Assembly: GCA_002840735.1 (NCBI GenBank)
Contig: PHBY01000022.1
Coordinates: 1-51,935, forward strand
Length of the DNA: 51,935 bases
Direction of reading: 5' to 3'
From: Chloroflexi bacterium HGW-Chloroflexi-2
GTDB taxonomy: Bacteria > Chloroflexota > Anaerolineae > Anaerolineales > Anaerolineaceae
Made by a program: the position numbers and the translations under genes
Shown: one piece after another, positions 6,688 to 14,986 of the stretch
Numbering within the stretch: position 1 is the first letter of the stretch
How the letters are laid out: the number at the start of each line of letters is the position of its first letter
Notes under the pieces: model-generated
The model's input: only the letters and a program-made list of their open reading frames with translations
Told to the model about the DNA's origin: nothing
The model's database searches: none

Positions 6688-7236
6688 TCATTCCCAATCC
6701 AAACCCTGTATTCTGCCTTCATTCCCGCCAACCCAATCATTATCGTAAATACCCTGATGGACGAATTTGTGGAAACTTGACCACTGCCAATCTGACGCTT
6801 TTTCTACATATCCATGCTTGATGGGATTGTAATGAATGTAATCCAAATGTCTTTCGAAATCCCCATCATTCTTTATGGCATGCTCCCAAAATCGTCTTTG
6901 CCAGATGGCTGCTTCCTGTCGCTTTTGACGTGATTTATTCCTTTGTTGTCCAGGTCCGATTTCAATCAGATATTGTTTTGTAAATAGACGTTTGATTTCT
7001 TTCCAACGGACAGAATAATTAGCATCATCCTCTGGAAGTTGCCAGATACAATGTAAGTGATCGGGTAATAGGCAAATAGCAATTGTTTTGAAAGGGAATC
7101 TTCGTTGCGTATCTTCCCATGCATTATGAAGGATGCTGCGACATTTAGGATTTTTGAACAGAGGGATGCGGTTATAAGTAACCACGGTGAAGAAAAAAGT
7201 ACCCCCATTGATGAGAAGACGGCGATATTCAGGCAT
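6688..7236 (-). CDS. REP-associated tyrosine transposase (RAYT), Y1_Tnp family
   Basis: The 182-residue protein shows the IS200/IS605-like Y1 fold. The metal-binding HUH motif is LPDHLHCIWQLP, and the likely nucleophile tyrosine is in HLDYIHYNPIKHG. The N-terminus MPEYRRLLINGGTFFFTVVTYNR and the tail SDWQWSSFHKFV are typical of RAYTs. RAYTs are domesticated single-copy transposases that process REP hairpins rather than full insertion sequences. GGTGC-type palindromes flank the gene on both sides (6662-6680, 7267-7285). No insertion-sequence ends or target duplications are visible, so I do not call a complete IS. Confidence 0.93.
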   Translation of the reverse strand: MPEYRRLLINGGTFFFTVVTYNRIPLFKNPKCRSILHNAWEDTQRRFPFKTIAICLLPDHLHCIWQLPEDDANYSVRWKEIKRLFTKQYLIEIGPGQQRNKSRQKRQEAAIWQRRFWEHAIKNDGDFERHLDYIHYNPIKHGYVEKASDWQWSSFHKFVHQGIYDNDWVGGNEGRIQGLDWE

Positions 7237-7266
7237 GGAATAATTTTATGTGAAATTTGAAAAAAT

Positions 7267-7481
7267 GGTGCATCACGGATGCACCCTACATGAGGTCGTT
7301 GGACGAATCACACATGAAATTTTGGTAGGGTGCGTTATGAACGCACCGTTAATGCGATGGTTAATAAAAGAATCAATAATTTTCATGAATTTGAGTAGAA
7401 TAATGAAAGTAAAATGAGTGTAGTTTACAAATATAAATTGAGTGTAGTTTACAAATATAAATGGTGCATCACGGATGCACC
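7267..7481. repeat. REP cluster upstream of the RAYT gene
   Basis: Three hairpins occur: GGTGCATC-ACG-GATGCACC at 7267-7285 and 7463-7481, and GGTGCGTT-ATG-AACGCACC at 7329-7347. Arms change together (GTT/AAC to ATC/GAT), keeping pairing. The sequence following the first and third (CCTACATGARGTCGTTGGACG) is also duplicated. Between them a 24-bp unit is tandemly doubled (7415-7438, 7439-7462). The rest of 7237-7645 shows no gene. TATAAT at 7566-7571 may serve the aldo/keto reductase. Confidence 0.85.
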
Positions 7482-7645
7482 CTACATGAAGTCGTTGGAC
7501 GCATAATACATGAAATATTGGTAAGAATGTTCATAAAGCACCGTCATTGTTGGTTGTATTTTGGTTATAATTTAATAGTATTATAGATATTTGTTGATTA
7601 ATAACAACTACAAAGAAGCCTGCTTGAGGGAAAAAGGAATCTTAC

Positions 7646-8644
7646 ATGGCAATTAAACACAAACGTTTGGGGAAACATGGCGTGCTGGTAAGCAATATCT
7701 GTCTGGGCACAATGAATTTCGGTTGGCATACGACCGAAGAAGACAGTTTTAAAATCATGGATCGTGCCCTGGAGCTGGGGATCAATTTCTTTGATACCGC
7801 TGATGTCTATGGCAGGGGTGTGGAACATGGACACACCGAAGAAATCATCGGAAACTGGTTTGCTCTGGGTGGTGGACGCCGGGATGCGACGGTTTTGGCA
7901 ACCAAGGTGTTCAACCCGGTCACACGCAAGGCGAATTTGCCGGAGGTGAACAGTGATGGCCGTAGCCTGTCGGCTTATAAAATCCGCAAGCATTGTGAAG
8001 GCAGCCTTAAACGACTGCAAACGGAGTGGATCGATATCTATCAAATGCATCACATCGACCGTGATTGTCCCTGGGATGAAACCTGGCAGGCTTTTGGCAG
8101 TCTGATCAATCAGGGCAAGGTGGTGTATGTTGGCTCCAGCAATTTTGCCGGCTGGGATATTGCTACGGCCTGTCAGGAAGCTTCCAAACGCGGCATGGCA
8201 GGATTGGTCAGCGAACAAAGTATCTACAATCTGAATAACCGTATGGTGGAACTGGAAGTCATCCCTGCCTGCCGTCATTATGGACTGGGATTGATCCCCT
8301 GGAGTCCACTGGATGGGGGATTGTTAGGTGGCGTGCTGGAAAAAATGGAAACGGGTCGCCGCAAAGGCGAAAATTTTGAAAAGGAGGTAACCAAACATCG
8401 GGACAAACTGGAAAAGTATGAAGCCTTGTGTCGCGAAATTGGACATACATCCGGGGAGGTAGCATTAGCCTGGTTGCTGCATAACCCCATCGTCACCGCA
8501 CCCATCATTGGACCGCGCACCATGGAACAACTGGAGAGTGCTGTGCATGCGACGGAAATTGTATTGGATGCCGAAACACTGCAGAAGTTGGATCAGATAT
8601 TCCCCGGTCCTGGTGGTGAAGCACCCAACGCGTATGCATGGTAG
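7646..8644 (+). CDS. Aldo/keto reductase
   Basis: The 332-residue protein is a TIM-barrel NAD(P)H-dependent oxidoreductase of the YghZ/Tas-like aldo/keto reductase group. The catalytic tetrad is visible: D50 and Y55 in FDTADVYG, K87 in ATKVF, and the histidine in IYQMHHID. The cofactor-binding end includes LIPWSPLDGGLLGG and the C-terminal PIIGPRTMEQLESA. Length is normal for the family. AAAAAGGAATC precedes the ATG at suitable distance. It is monocistronic between REP clusters, so substrate cannot be inferred from context. Confidence 0.93.
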   Translation: MAIKHKRLGKHGVLVSNICLGTMNFGWHTTEEDSFKIMDRALELGINFFDTADVYGRGVEHGHTEEIIGNWFALGGGRRDATVLATKVFNPVTRKANLPEVNSDGRSLSAYKIRKHCEGSLKRLQTEWIDIYQMHHIDRDCPWDETWQAFGSLINQGKVVYVGSSNFAGWDIATACQEASKRGMAGLVSEQSIYNLNNRMVELEVIPACRHYGLGLIPWSPLDGGLLGGVLEKMETGRRKGENFEKEVTKHRDKLEKYEALCREIGHTSGEVALAWLLHNPIVTAPIIGPRTMEQLESAVHATEIVLDAETLQKLDQIFPGPGGEAPNAYAW

Positions 8645-8827
8645 GGATTTGGCAAACAACAAGCTCAAAGTGTGAAGATAGGTTTGCCAAATAATCAATG
8701 CTAATAATTTTGGAAGTCCGCAGTTGACAGGAAAGATGACAGATTTATCTTAACGGAATGGTGAGTTTAAAACACTCTAAAAATGGACTACATAATTTGA
8801 AATGGTCTATCAATTGTTGAAGAAAAT

Positions 8828-8844
8828 GTGCATCACCGATGCAC
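8828..8844. repeat. REP palindrome just upstream of the LLM oxidoreductase
   Basis: GTGCATC-ACC-GATGCAC forms a 7-bp hairpin of the same family as those beside the RAYT gene. It sits 22 bp before the next start codon and so would be in the 5' leader of that gene. Confidence 0.75.
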
Positions 8845-8866
8845 CTACAAGAATTGGAGGTAGAAA

Positions 8867-9745
8867 ATGAAGATTGGATTACAAATTCCCTCTTTTAAAT
8901 ACCCGGGTGGAACGGTAGCGATTCGACCCAAATTGAAAGAAATCGTTACAACAGCCGAAGAATCAGGTTTTTATAGCCTGTGGGTGATGGATCATTACTA
9001 TCAAATCAAAGGATTGTTTGGAGAAGCTTATACCGACCCGATGATGGAGAGCTATACCACACTTGGATATTTTGCGGGATTAACCGAAAAAGCGTACCTG
9101 GGTGTTTTAGTGACCGGTGTTATTTATCGCCATCCGGCTGTTTTGATGAAAATGGTCAACACCCTGGACATCCTTTCCGGAGGTCGGGCATATCTGGGGA
9201 TTGGGGCAGCCTGGTATGAAGAAGAAGCGAAAGGACATGGCATTCCATATCCTTCAACCTCAGAACGTTTCGAACTTCTGGAGGATAATCTGAAGCTGGC
9301 CAAAACACTCTGGAGTGGGGATGAGGTGTCTTTTGAAGGCCAGCATTTCTCTGCTCCAGCGATCACCAATAATCCACGACCGCTCTCACAGCCACATCCG
9401 CGCATCATGATTGGTGGCACTGGTCTGAATAAAACCTTGCGAATGGTTGCTCAATACGCGGATGCCTGCAATATCGGTGATTGGGTGGGTACGGAGAAAA
9501 TGCAGAAAGCACTCGACAGGCTCAAAGAACATTGCGAGGCTTTGGGGCGCGATTACGATAGTATTGAAAAGACATCTCTCAGTACGGTGCACATTTCCGG
9601 AAAGGACACGGTGGATGGGGTCTTAAGTCGGATCAAAGTGCTCTCCGAGATGGGATTTACTCACGCCATCTTCAACATGCCGGATGTGTATGAAATTACA
9701 CCGCTGGAGACTTTTGGAAAAGAAATTATCCCGGTCGTGGGGTAG
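8867..9745 (+). CDS. LLM-class F420-dependent oxidoreductase
   Basis: The 292-residue protein is a luciferase-like (bacterial luciferase/F420) TIM-barrel enzyme. It opens with MKIGLQIPSFKYPGG and contains GFYSLWVMDHYYQI, LGVLVTGVIYRHPAVL, TLDILSGGRAYLGIGAAWYEEE and HPRIMIGGTGLNKTLRMVAQYADACN, which are conserved family blocks for flavin/F420 binding. The ribosome site TTGGAGGTAGAAA is strong. Chloroflexota can make F420, so F420 is the more likely cofactor, but FMN cannot be excluded. Substrate is unknown. No operon partners are seen. Confidence 0.9.
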   Translation: MKIGLQIPSFKYPGGTVAIRPKLKEIVTTAEESGFYSLWVMDHYYQIKGLFGEAYTDPMMESYTTLGYFAGLTEKAYLGVLVTGVIYRHPAVLMKMVNTLDILSGGRAYLGIGAAWYEEEAKGHGIPYPSTSERFELLEDNLKLAKTLWSGDEVSFEGQHFSAPAITNNPRPLSQPHPRIMIGGTGLNKTLRMVAQYADACNIGDWVGTEKMQKALDRLKEHCEALGRDYDSIEKTSLSTVHISGKDTVDGVLSRIKVLSEMGFTHAIFNMPDVYEITPLETFGKEIIPVVG

Positions 9746-9752
9746 AAAAAAG

Positions 9753-9780
9753 CTGAAAGTCTAAAGTCGAAAGTCTAAAG
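9753..9780. repeat. Short heptad-like tandem repeat
   Basis: CTGAAAGTCTAAAGTCGAAAGTCTAAAG is built from AAAGTC(N) heptads. A similar pattern (TTTCAGCTTTCAGCTTTGAGC) lies at the far end of the same intergenic space, near 10190-10208. Confidence 0.5.
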
Positions 9781-9791
9781 GGTAAACTGAA

Positions 9792-9877
9792 AAGGTGCGT
9801 TGCACTTAGGATTAACTAAAAACCGCTGGACTGGAAATGATATGTGATAGCTCTTTAACCAGAAGTGCGATGCACCT
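9792..9877. repeat. Composite REP element, copy A
   Basis: The element is bounded by AAGGTGCGTTGCACTT and AGAAGTGCGATGCACCT, which are inverted relative to each other. Its inner ends, TAGGATTAAC and TTAACCAG, match the reverse complement of copies D and E near 17.6-17.8 kb, so it belongs to the same family in opposite orientation. Confidence 0.75.
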
Positions 9878-9991
9878 GGAGTAAGTAGTGGTATCTCTCA
9901 AGGTGCAATAATCTCTCGCTTCTCCTGCTGTCCGGGACTAACCGGATTACTTCCATTATCGAGAGTTTCCAAGCAATAATAGTATTGTAAA

Positions 9992-10079
9992 CAAGGTGCA
10001 ACGCACTTTTGGATTTTGGAAGATCAATCCTGTTGATCCATTCATGGAAACCGAACCCATCCTTAAGTGCATCGCACCA
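9992..10079. repeat. Composite REP element, copy B
   Basis: The element runs from CAAGGTGCAACGCACTTTTGG to CCTTAAGTGCATCGCACCA, the same ends and length as copies D and E, but with a different interior. Nothing else is visible in 9746-10212 apart from a possible transcription end for lysS. Confidence 0.75.
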
Positions 10080-10212
10080 AATCAATATTCCTTCGTCATT
10101 GCGCACCCAAAGGGTATAATATCTTCGCGGTTCGTTTTTTTAACTTCAAATATCCCCAACGAAGGATTGAAAATTCTCTTTTTTCTTTCAGCTTTCAGCT
10201 TTGAGCGTTCAG

Positions 10213-11727
10213 CTACTCCTCCAATTTTCGCAAATGCGGGAAGAGCAGCACCTCGCGGATGGTTTGCTGGTTGGTGAGCAGCATCACCAGGCGGTCAACA
10301 CCCATCCCGAAGCCGCCCATGGGGGGCATACCATAGGACATGGCGCGCAGGTAATCTTCGTCCATCGGGTGGCGTTCTTCATCATCCGATTCGTAGTCAC
10401 GTCCCATTTCGAGGAAACGTTGTTCCTGGTCGAGCGGATCATTCAGCTCGGTGAAAGCGTTACACAGTTCCATACCCGCCATGAAACCCTCAAAGCGTTC
10501 CGTCATGGTCGGATCACCGGGTTTGCTTTTTGCCAGCGGGGAGATATCACGCGGGTAATCATACAGGAAAGTAGGTTGGATCAAGGAAGGCTCGAGGTAG
10601 TCACCGATCAGGCTGTCGATCAGTTTACCGCGCGGACTGGTGGGTTTGAAAGCATATCCTTTGGCTTTCATGGCAGCTTCCAGGCTTTCGCCGGTGAGGT
10701 GCTCGTTGATATCGATGCCGGTGGATTCAATCAATCCCTGGCGTAATTCCATACGCCGCCAGGGTGGGGTGACATCCAGAGTATTGCCACGGAATTGCAG
10801 AGTGCGGGAGCCCAGCACCTGATCACAGACATAAGCAACCATGTTTTCGGTCAACTCCATGATGGAGTGGTAATTGGCATAAGCCATGTAGAATTCGATC
10901 TGGGTGAACTCCGGGTTGTGTTTGAAGGAGACACCCTCATTGCGGAAATCGCGTCCAATCTCATACACGCGATCAAAACCGCCTACGATCAGACGTTTGA
11001 GGTAGAGCTCAAAGGAAATGCGTAAATATAGTTCCTGTTTGAGTTGATTGTGGAAGGTAACAAAAGGACGCGCTGCAGCCCCACCGTAGATCGGTTGCAG
11101 GATGGGGGTTTCTACTTCAATGAAGTCGCGCTCATCCAGGAATTGTTGCAGGGCACGGATGGTTTTGGTGCGTATTTTGAAAATTTCGCGCACCTCTGGG
11201 TTAACCGCCAGATCGGCATAACGCTGACGGTAGCGCATCTCAGGGTCATTCAGGGTGGCATGCCGAACAATTTTGCCATCCACCTCTTCATCTTTGGCAG
11301 CCGGTAGTGGCGTGACTGCTTTTGCCAGCATACGGAAAGAGTTCACATGCAGCGATATTTCACCTGTTTTGGTGCGGAAGAGGTGCCCACTGGCTTCGAT
11401 GTAATCGCCCAGGTCATAATCCTCTTTTAGCCGTGACATTAACGCTTCACCTATATCATTGATGCGGAAGAAGAGTTGAATGCGGGCGGTACCATCTTCG
11501 ATGTGCGCGAAGGCAATTTTTCCCATTGGCCGCATGGCACGGATACGTCCGACCAGTGTCGCCTGAAGGGGCTCACTTCCTACTATCTGTTCTGCTGCTT
11601 CAAATGCCTGGATGGCTTCCTGATTGCGATGCGTGTAATCTGCAGTGGTGGGATAGGGTTCAATACCCGCTGCGCGCATGCTTTCAATTTTCTCCAGTCG
11701 AATTTTTTCCAGATCATTTCTTTCCAT
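10213..11727 (-). CDS. lysS: Lysyl-tRNA synthetase, class II
   Basis: The 504-residue protein charges tRNA-Lys in the cytosol. An N-terminal OB-fold anticodon-binding domain (about 55-160, LVGRIRAMRPMGKIAFAHI) precedes the class II core. The core has motif 1 around FIEVETPILQPIYGG, motif 2 YEIGRDFRNEGVSFKHNPEFT, and motif 3 GFGMGVDRLVMLLTNQ with the ATP-binding arginine. Length is standard. GAGGGTATC precedes the ATG. It follows greA on the same strand after 84 bp containing a hairpin terminator, so the two may be partly co-transcribed, as is common in bacteria. Confidence 0.98.
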   Translation of the reverse strand: MERNDLEKIRLEKIESMRAAGIEPYPTTADYTHRNQEAIQAFEAAEQIVGSEPLQATLVGRIRAMRPMGKIAFAHIEDGTARIQLFFRINDIGEALMSRLKEDYDLGDYIEASGHLFRTKTGEISLHVNSFRMLAKAVTPLPAAKDEEVDGKIVRHATLNDPEMRYRQRYADLAVNPEVREIFKIRTKTIRALQQFLDERDFIEVETPILQPIYGGAAARPFVTFHNQLKQELYLRISFELYLKRLIVGGFDRVYEIGRDFRNEGVSFKHNPEFTQIEFYMAYANYHSIMELTENMVAYVCDQVLGSRTLQFRGNTLDVTPPWRRMELRQGLIESTGIDINEHLTGESLEAAMKAKGYAFKPTSPRGKLIDSLIGDYLEPSLIQPTFLYDYPRDISPLAKSKPGDPTMTERFEGFMAGMELCNAFTELNDPLDQEQRFLEMGRDYESDDEERHPMDEDYLRAMSYGMPPMGGFGMGVDRLVMLLTNQQTIREVLLFPHLRKLEE

Positions 11728-11762
11728 TTTGATACCCTCAAGATTTGTTTTTTTAACAAAAT

Positions 11763-11791
11763 GCCCCGCCTAATGATAACACGGGCGGGGC
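11763..11791 (-). terminator. Hairpin between greA and lysS
   Basis: GCCCCGCC (11763-11770) pairs with GGCGGGGC (11784-11791). On the minus strand it is followed by ATTTTGTT, an imperfect U tract. It probably ends part of the greA transcript while allowing some read-through into lysS. Confidence 0.75.
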
Positions 11792-11811
11792 GAAGTGCTT
11801 GATTTTATTAG

Positions 11812-12276
11812 TTACTCAAATTTTACAATTTTGATTTTATAAGCGCCAGCCGGTGCATTCACAGAGACGATATCGCCCGCCTTATGGTTCAGCAATGCCT
11901 TACCTAAAGGCGACTCGTTTGAAATCTTACCTACGCTAGGCTTGGCTTCTGCCGCGCCAACAATTGTATACAATTCTTCTTCGTCAAGACCTTCTTCAAC
12001 GATGGTTACTTTTGAACCGACCTGAATGGTATCGGCTTTTTGAGATTCTGTAACAATACGTGCTGTGGCAAGGAGATATTCTAATTCATTAATGCGCCCT
12101 TCCGTAAATGCCTGTTCATTTTTTGCTGCTTCATATTCAGCATTCTCGATCAACTCGCCACCTTCCATGGCTTCATGCAGGCGTTGGGCAACTTCTTTGC
12201 GTTTGACGTTTCGCAAATACTCTAATTCATTTTGCAGTTCATCATAACCTTCTTGCGTCAGAAATGATACAGACAT
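11812..12276 (-). CDS. greA: Transcription elongation factor GreA
   Basis: The 154-residue protein rescues backtracked RNA polymerase by stimulating transcript cleavage. The N-terminal coiled coil carries the acidic tip GGELIENAEYEAAKNEQAF, with the two carboxylates needed to coordinate the catalytic Mg2+. The C-terminal FKBP-like domain contains VGKISNESPLGKALLNHKAGD. Length is typical. AAAAAGGAAAAG precedes the ATG. A TATAAT-like -10 on this strand (12372-12367) lies about 90 bp upstream. Confidence 0.98.
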   Translation of the reverse strand: MSVSFLTQEGYDELQNELEYLRNVKRKEVAQRLHEAMEGGELIENAEYEAAKNEQAFTEGRINELEYLLATARIVTESQKADTIQVGSKVTIVEEGLDEEELYTIVGAAEAKPSVGKISNESPLGKALLNHKAGDIVSVNAPAGAYKIKIVKFE

Positions 12277-12621
12277 GGCTTTTCCTTTTTGATAGTTTGT
12301 GATAATTTATCCCGATTAAAAAGAAATAAACCACTCCATGCGGAGCGATTTGATCTCTCAATCCTTATTATAAGTAGCAAGATATTATCATAATTCAAAC
12401 TGAAATGCAAGCTATTTTGATCACAATTTCATTTAATTCGACAAAAAAGGCTTGAGTTTTTGTATTGAATTTTGACACGGATCAATACAACTTTCAAACT
12501 TCAAAAACTCATCAATATAACCACATTTTTTCCATCTAATTGATAATCCAGTCAAATTCTGGATTGACATTGCAAGGGTGGTTTACTACTATTAATATTG
12601 GATATTATCATGCAGGAAATT
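12277..12621. other. Intergenic region upstream of greA and the lipoprotein gene
   Basis: This divergent space is AT-rich. I see a probable greA -10 (TATAAT on the minus strand, 12372-12367) and a weak hairpin in its leader (CTCC-ATGC-GGAG). No gene or RNA is recognised. Confidence 0.5.
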
Positions 12622-13866
12622 ATGCTTCAGAAGAAAATGCCATTTTTACCATTTGTATTCATACTTTTGATTGTTTTTGTGACCGCAACAGCCTGCCAAT
12701 TACCAATTCAACAACAAACTGACACCGAATCGAAACCGGATCTGGAAGCCACAATTATGGTTTTACAAACCCAGATGATTGAAGCATCAAAACAAACAGA
12801 GGAGCCTGGGCCAAAAGATTCGCTTTCACCTACAGAACACTCAAAGATAAAACAACCTGATCCTACGAGCAGCGATTTGTTTCAGGGATTTTATGCATTA
12901 CAGGATGGGAGATTTCGGGCTTATGATTTTTTCGGTAATTCATTGGGAGTTGATTTCCCGGCAGGAAGTTCAAACTGGTATGGTGATAATGAAATTAACG
13001 CATTCATCGATGAAATTTTTTACACTGAATTCAGCAGCAATTCCGGGGTTTTTAGGGTAAACGCAGAAGGTACACAAAAATTTAACTTCATTGATGCGCA
13101 GGATCCGGTATACATTGCCGTATCTCCAGATCGCCAAAAAATTGCATGGTCAACCAGCAGTTGGGGAGAAGGCAATTTAAAAACAGAAATTTTCTACGCA
13201 AACATGGACGGAAGTAATCAACAATTGGTTGATGTGATATCTACAGATGAGCAAGTAGACCTGAATCTAAATTTCTTCCCTGTTCGCTGGACAGATGATG
13301 GCCGCCTGATCTACGCAACCGGAATGACAGGCATTGGTGGTTATATGCTGTTCTGGGGATTTAACGGCATGTATCTATTCAATCCACTCAATAATTCCAT
13401 TCGCACCCTTGTCGATGACCAGGAGCGGTTGGGGATCTGTTTGAGTAGCATTTCGGATGATCTGACAAAAATTGCTATTGTGTGTGGAAGAGAGGGGAAT
13501 GTACGCGTGAGGAGTCTGGATTCAGGGACTGAAACGATATTTCCCATCATAGAAGATCAGGTGCTGGCAGGTGCAGCTCGATTTTCTCCTTCCGGAGAAT
13601 ATCTGGCTTATGTGGTTCAACGGGCTGACCCGATGCAGGAATTGGGTAAGATCGTGGTGGTTCCGGTGGATGGCAGTCAACCTCCACGTGTCTTGACAAC
13701 CGTAGAGGATGGATCATATACCGTGGAAGGATGGGTGTGTGAGGATTATTTTTTAGTGACCCAAACTTATTTGTCTACCAGTGAAATCAGTGTATTAAAG
13801 TTAAATCGTGATGGGAGTGAAGTGATACATATTGCTGATGGCAAATTTATGGATTTCATTCCGTAG
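12622..13866 (+). CDS. Lipoprotein with TolB/WD40-like beta-propeller
   Basis: The start is uncertain. ATG codons at 12610, 12622 and 12637 all give a short basic N-terminus, a hydrophobic stretch FVFILLIVFV and the lipobox TATAC. A 414-residue product results from 12622. After a low-complexity linker rich in E, K and P, the body contains repeated blade-like segments: AVSPDRQKIAWSTSSWGEG, IFYANMDGSNQQLV, RFSPSGEYLAYVVQR and VVPVDGSQPPRVLT. These resemble the WD40-like PD40/TolB repeats found in secreted or membrane-anchored binding proteins. The protein should be tethered to the outside of the cytoplasmic membrane. It lies upstream of the metal transporter but has no visible link to it. Ligand unknown. 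Confidence 0.8.
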   Translation: MLQKKMPFLPFVFILLIVFVTATACQLPIQQQTDTESKPDLEATIMVLQTQMIEASKQTEEPGPKDSLSPTEHSKIKQPDPTSSDLFQGFYALQDGRFRAYDFFGNSLGVDFPAGSSNWYGDNEINAFIDEIFYTEFSSNSGVFRVNAEGTQKFNFIDAQDPVYIAVSPDRQKIAWSTSSWGEGNLKTEIFYANMDGSNQQLVDVISTDEQVDLNLNFFPVRWTDDGRLIYATGMTGIGGYMLFWGFNGMYLFNPLNNSIRTLVDDQERLGICLSSISDDLTKIAIVCGREGNVRVRSLDSGTETIFPIIEDQVLAGAARFSPSGEYLAYVVQRADPMQELGKIVVVPVDGSQPPRVLTTVEDGSYTVEGWVCEDYFLVTQTYLSTSEISVLKLNRDGSEVIHIADGKFMDFIP

Positions 13867-13942
13867 AATTTTTAAAATGTTACTAACGTATCCATGAAGT
13901 AATGACTACCTGAAAAAAGATTATATGGAAATTTTCACACCG

Positions 13943-13990
13943 TTGACACCATTCTGATCTCTATTATAATTGAAAATGAAAATGATTTTC
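13943..13990 (+). promoter_or_regulatory. Promoter with Fur-family operator for the metal ABC transporter
   Basis: TTGACA (13943-13948) and TATAAT (13965-13970) are 16 bp apart. Immediately downstream GAAAATGAAAATGATTTTC (13972-13990) has the 6-6-1-6 arrangement of a Fur box and contains the perfect 7-1-7 palindrome TGAAAAT-G-ATTTTCA. It covers the transcription start, so repression by a metal-loaded Fur, Zur or Mnt-type protein is expected. Confidence 0.85.
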
Positions 13991-14044
13991 AATAAGGATT
14001 GAAATTTTATTATAGGTTGATGGAATTTCAATGAGGATGAAAGA

Positions 14045-14986
14045 ATGAGAAAAAAAATTAGATTTATTACTTTATTGGCGACATCACTTATTTTGCTGGT
14101 GTCTGCCTGTCAGGTAAATCCTGCCACTGATCAAGATGATCAAACGGGCATTAAAGTGATTGCGGTGGAGTCATTCCTGGCTGATATTGTGCAGAATGTG
14201 GCTGGTGATCGATTGATCGTCGAAACCCTGATGCCTGAGGGATTGGATCCACATTCATTTGAGCCGACGCCCATGGATGTAGCCAGGATCAGTGATAGTG
14301 ATATTCTATTTGTTAATGGCGCGGGTTTTGAAGAATGGTTGGAGGATATCATTGAAAATCTCCCCGCCGATCAAATAATTATTGAGACATCAACAGGATT
14401 GCAGAGCAGAACGATCGAAGAAGGTCATTCCGAGGATGATGGTCATGATCATGAAATTGATCCACACTTCTGGCTGGATCCTAATCTGGTCGTTACCTAT
14501 GTGGAAAATATCCGCGACGGATTAATTGCCGTGGATCCTCAGGGAAAGGATCAATATTCGGCCAATGCTGAGACGTACATTCAGCAGCTCAAAGAATTGG
14601 ATGAGTATATCCAGGAGAAAATTGCATCCATACCCCCAGAGCGACGTTTGATTGTGACCAATCATGAAAGTTTCGGTTACTTTGCCGACCGCTATGGTTT
14701 CAAAGTGGTCGGAACCATTATCCATAGCGTCAGCAGCGGATCAGCACCTTCAGCCCAGCAAATGGCTGAATTGGTGGACCAAATGCGTGCTTCTGGGGCG
14801 ATTGCCATTTTCATGGAGACCGGATCCAACCCACAATTAGCGGAACAGCTATCATCCGAAACGGGCATCAAAGTTGTTTATGATCTTTATACCCATTCAA
14901 TCAGTAAAGCTGATGGGAATGCACCATCGTACATAGGGTTGATGAAGTATAATGTTGAGCAAATGGTAAGAGCACTGGCCGAGTAA
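14045..14986 (+). CDS. znuA: Zinc/manganese ABC transporter substrate-binding lipoprotein
   Basis: The 313-residue protein is a cluster A-I (ZnuA/TroA) metal-binding component. It has a signal peptide with lipobox LLVSAC (C22) and the first metal histidine in GLDPHSFEPTPMD. A His/Asp-rich loop (EEGHSEDDGHDHEIDPHFW) of the kind seen in zinc binders follows, then NHESFGYFADRYG and FMETGSNPQLAEQL with further ligands. The charged His loop favours zinc over manganese. A Fur-type operator precedes it, and its stop overlaps the start of the ATPase gene (TAATG). The likely job is high-affinity Zn2+ (or Mn2+) capture outside the membrane. Confidence 0.93.
   Translation: MRKKIRFITLLATSLILLVSACQVNPATDQDDQTGIKVIAVESFLADIVQNVAGDRLIVETLMPEGLDPHSFEPTPMDVARISDSDILFVNGAGFEEWLEDIIENLPADQIIIETSTGLQSRTIEEGHSEDDGHDHEIDPHFWLDPNLVVTYVENIRDGLIAVDPQGKDQYSANAETYIQQLKELDEYIQEKIASIPPERRLIVTNHESFGYFADRYGFKVVGTIIHSVSSGSAPSAQQMAELVDQMRASGAIAIFMETGSNPQLAEQLSSETGIKVVYDLYTHSISKADGNAPSYIGLMKYNVEQMVRALAE

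Noticed and set aside
6261-6740. 159-codon minus-strand frame inside the polymerase 3' end
   Set aside because: It is antisense to the GC-rich polymerase gene, is rich in R and P from codon reversal, and lacks a ribosome site.
6688-7236. Complete IS200/IS605 insertion sequence
   Set aside because: Only the RAYT-type transposase is seen. There is no companion gene or clear left/right IS end, and the flanking hairpins are REPs also found elsewhere.
7598-8278. 226-codon minus-strand frame over the aldo/keto reductase
   Set aside because: The plus strand has the full catalytic tetrad and a good ribosome site, and the minus frame shows no family features.
10201-10746. 181-codon plus-strand frame over lysS
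   Set aside because: Antisense to the conserved class II core of lysyl-tRNA synthetase.
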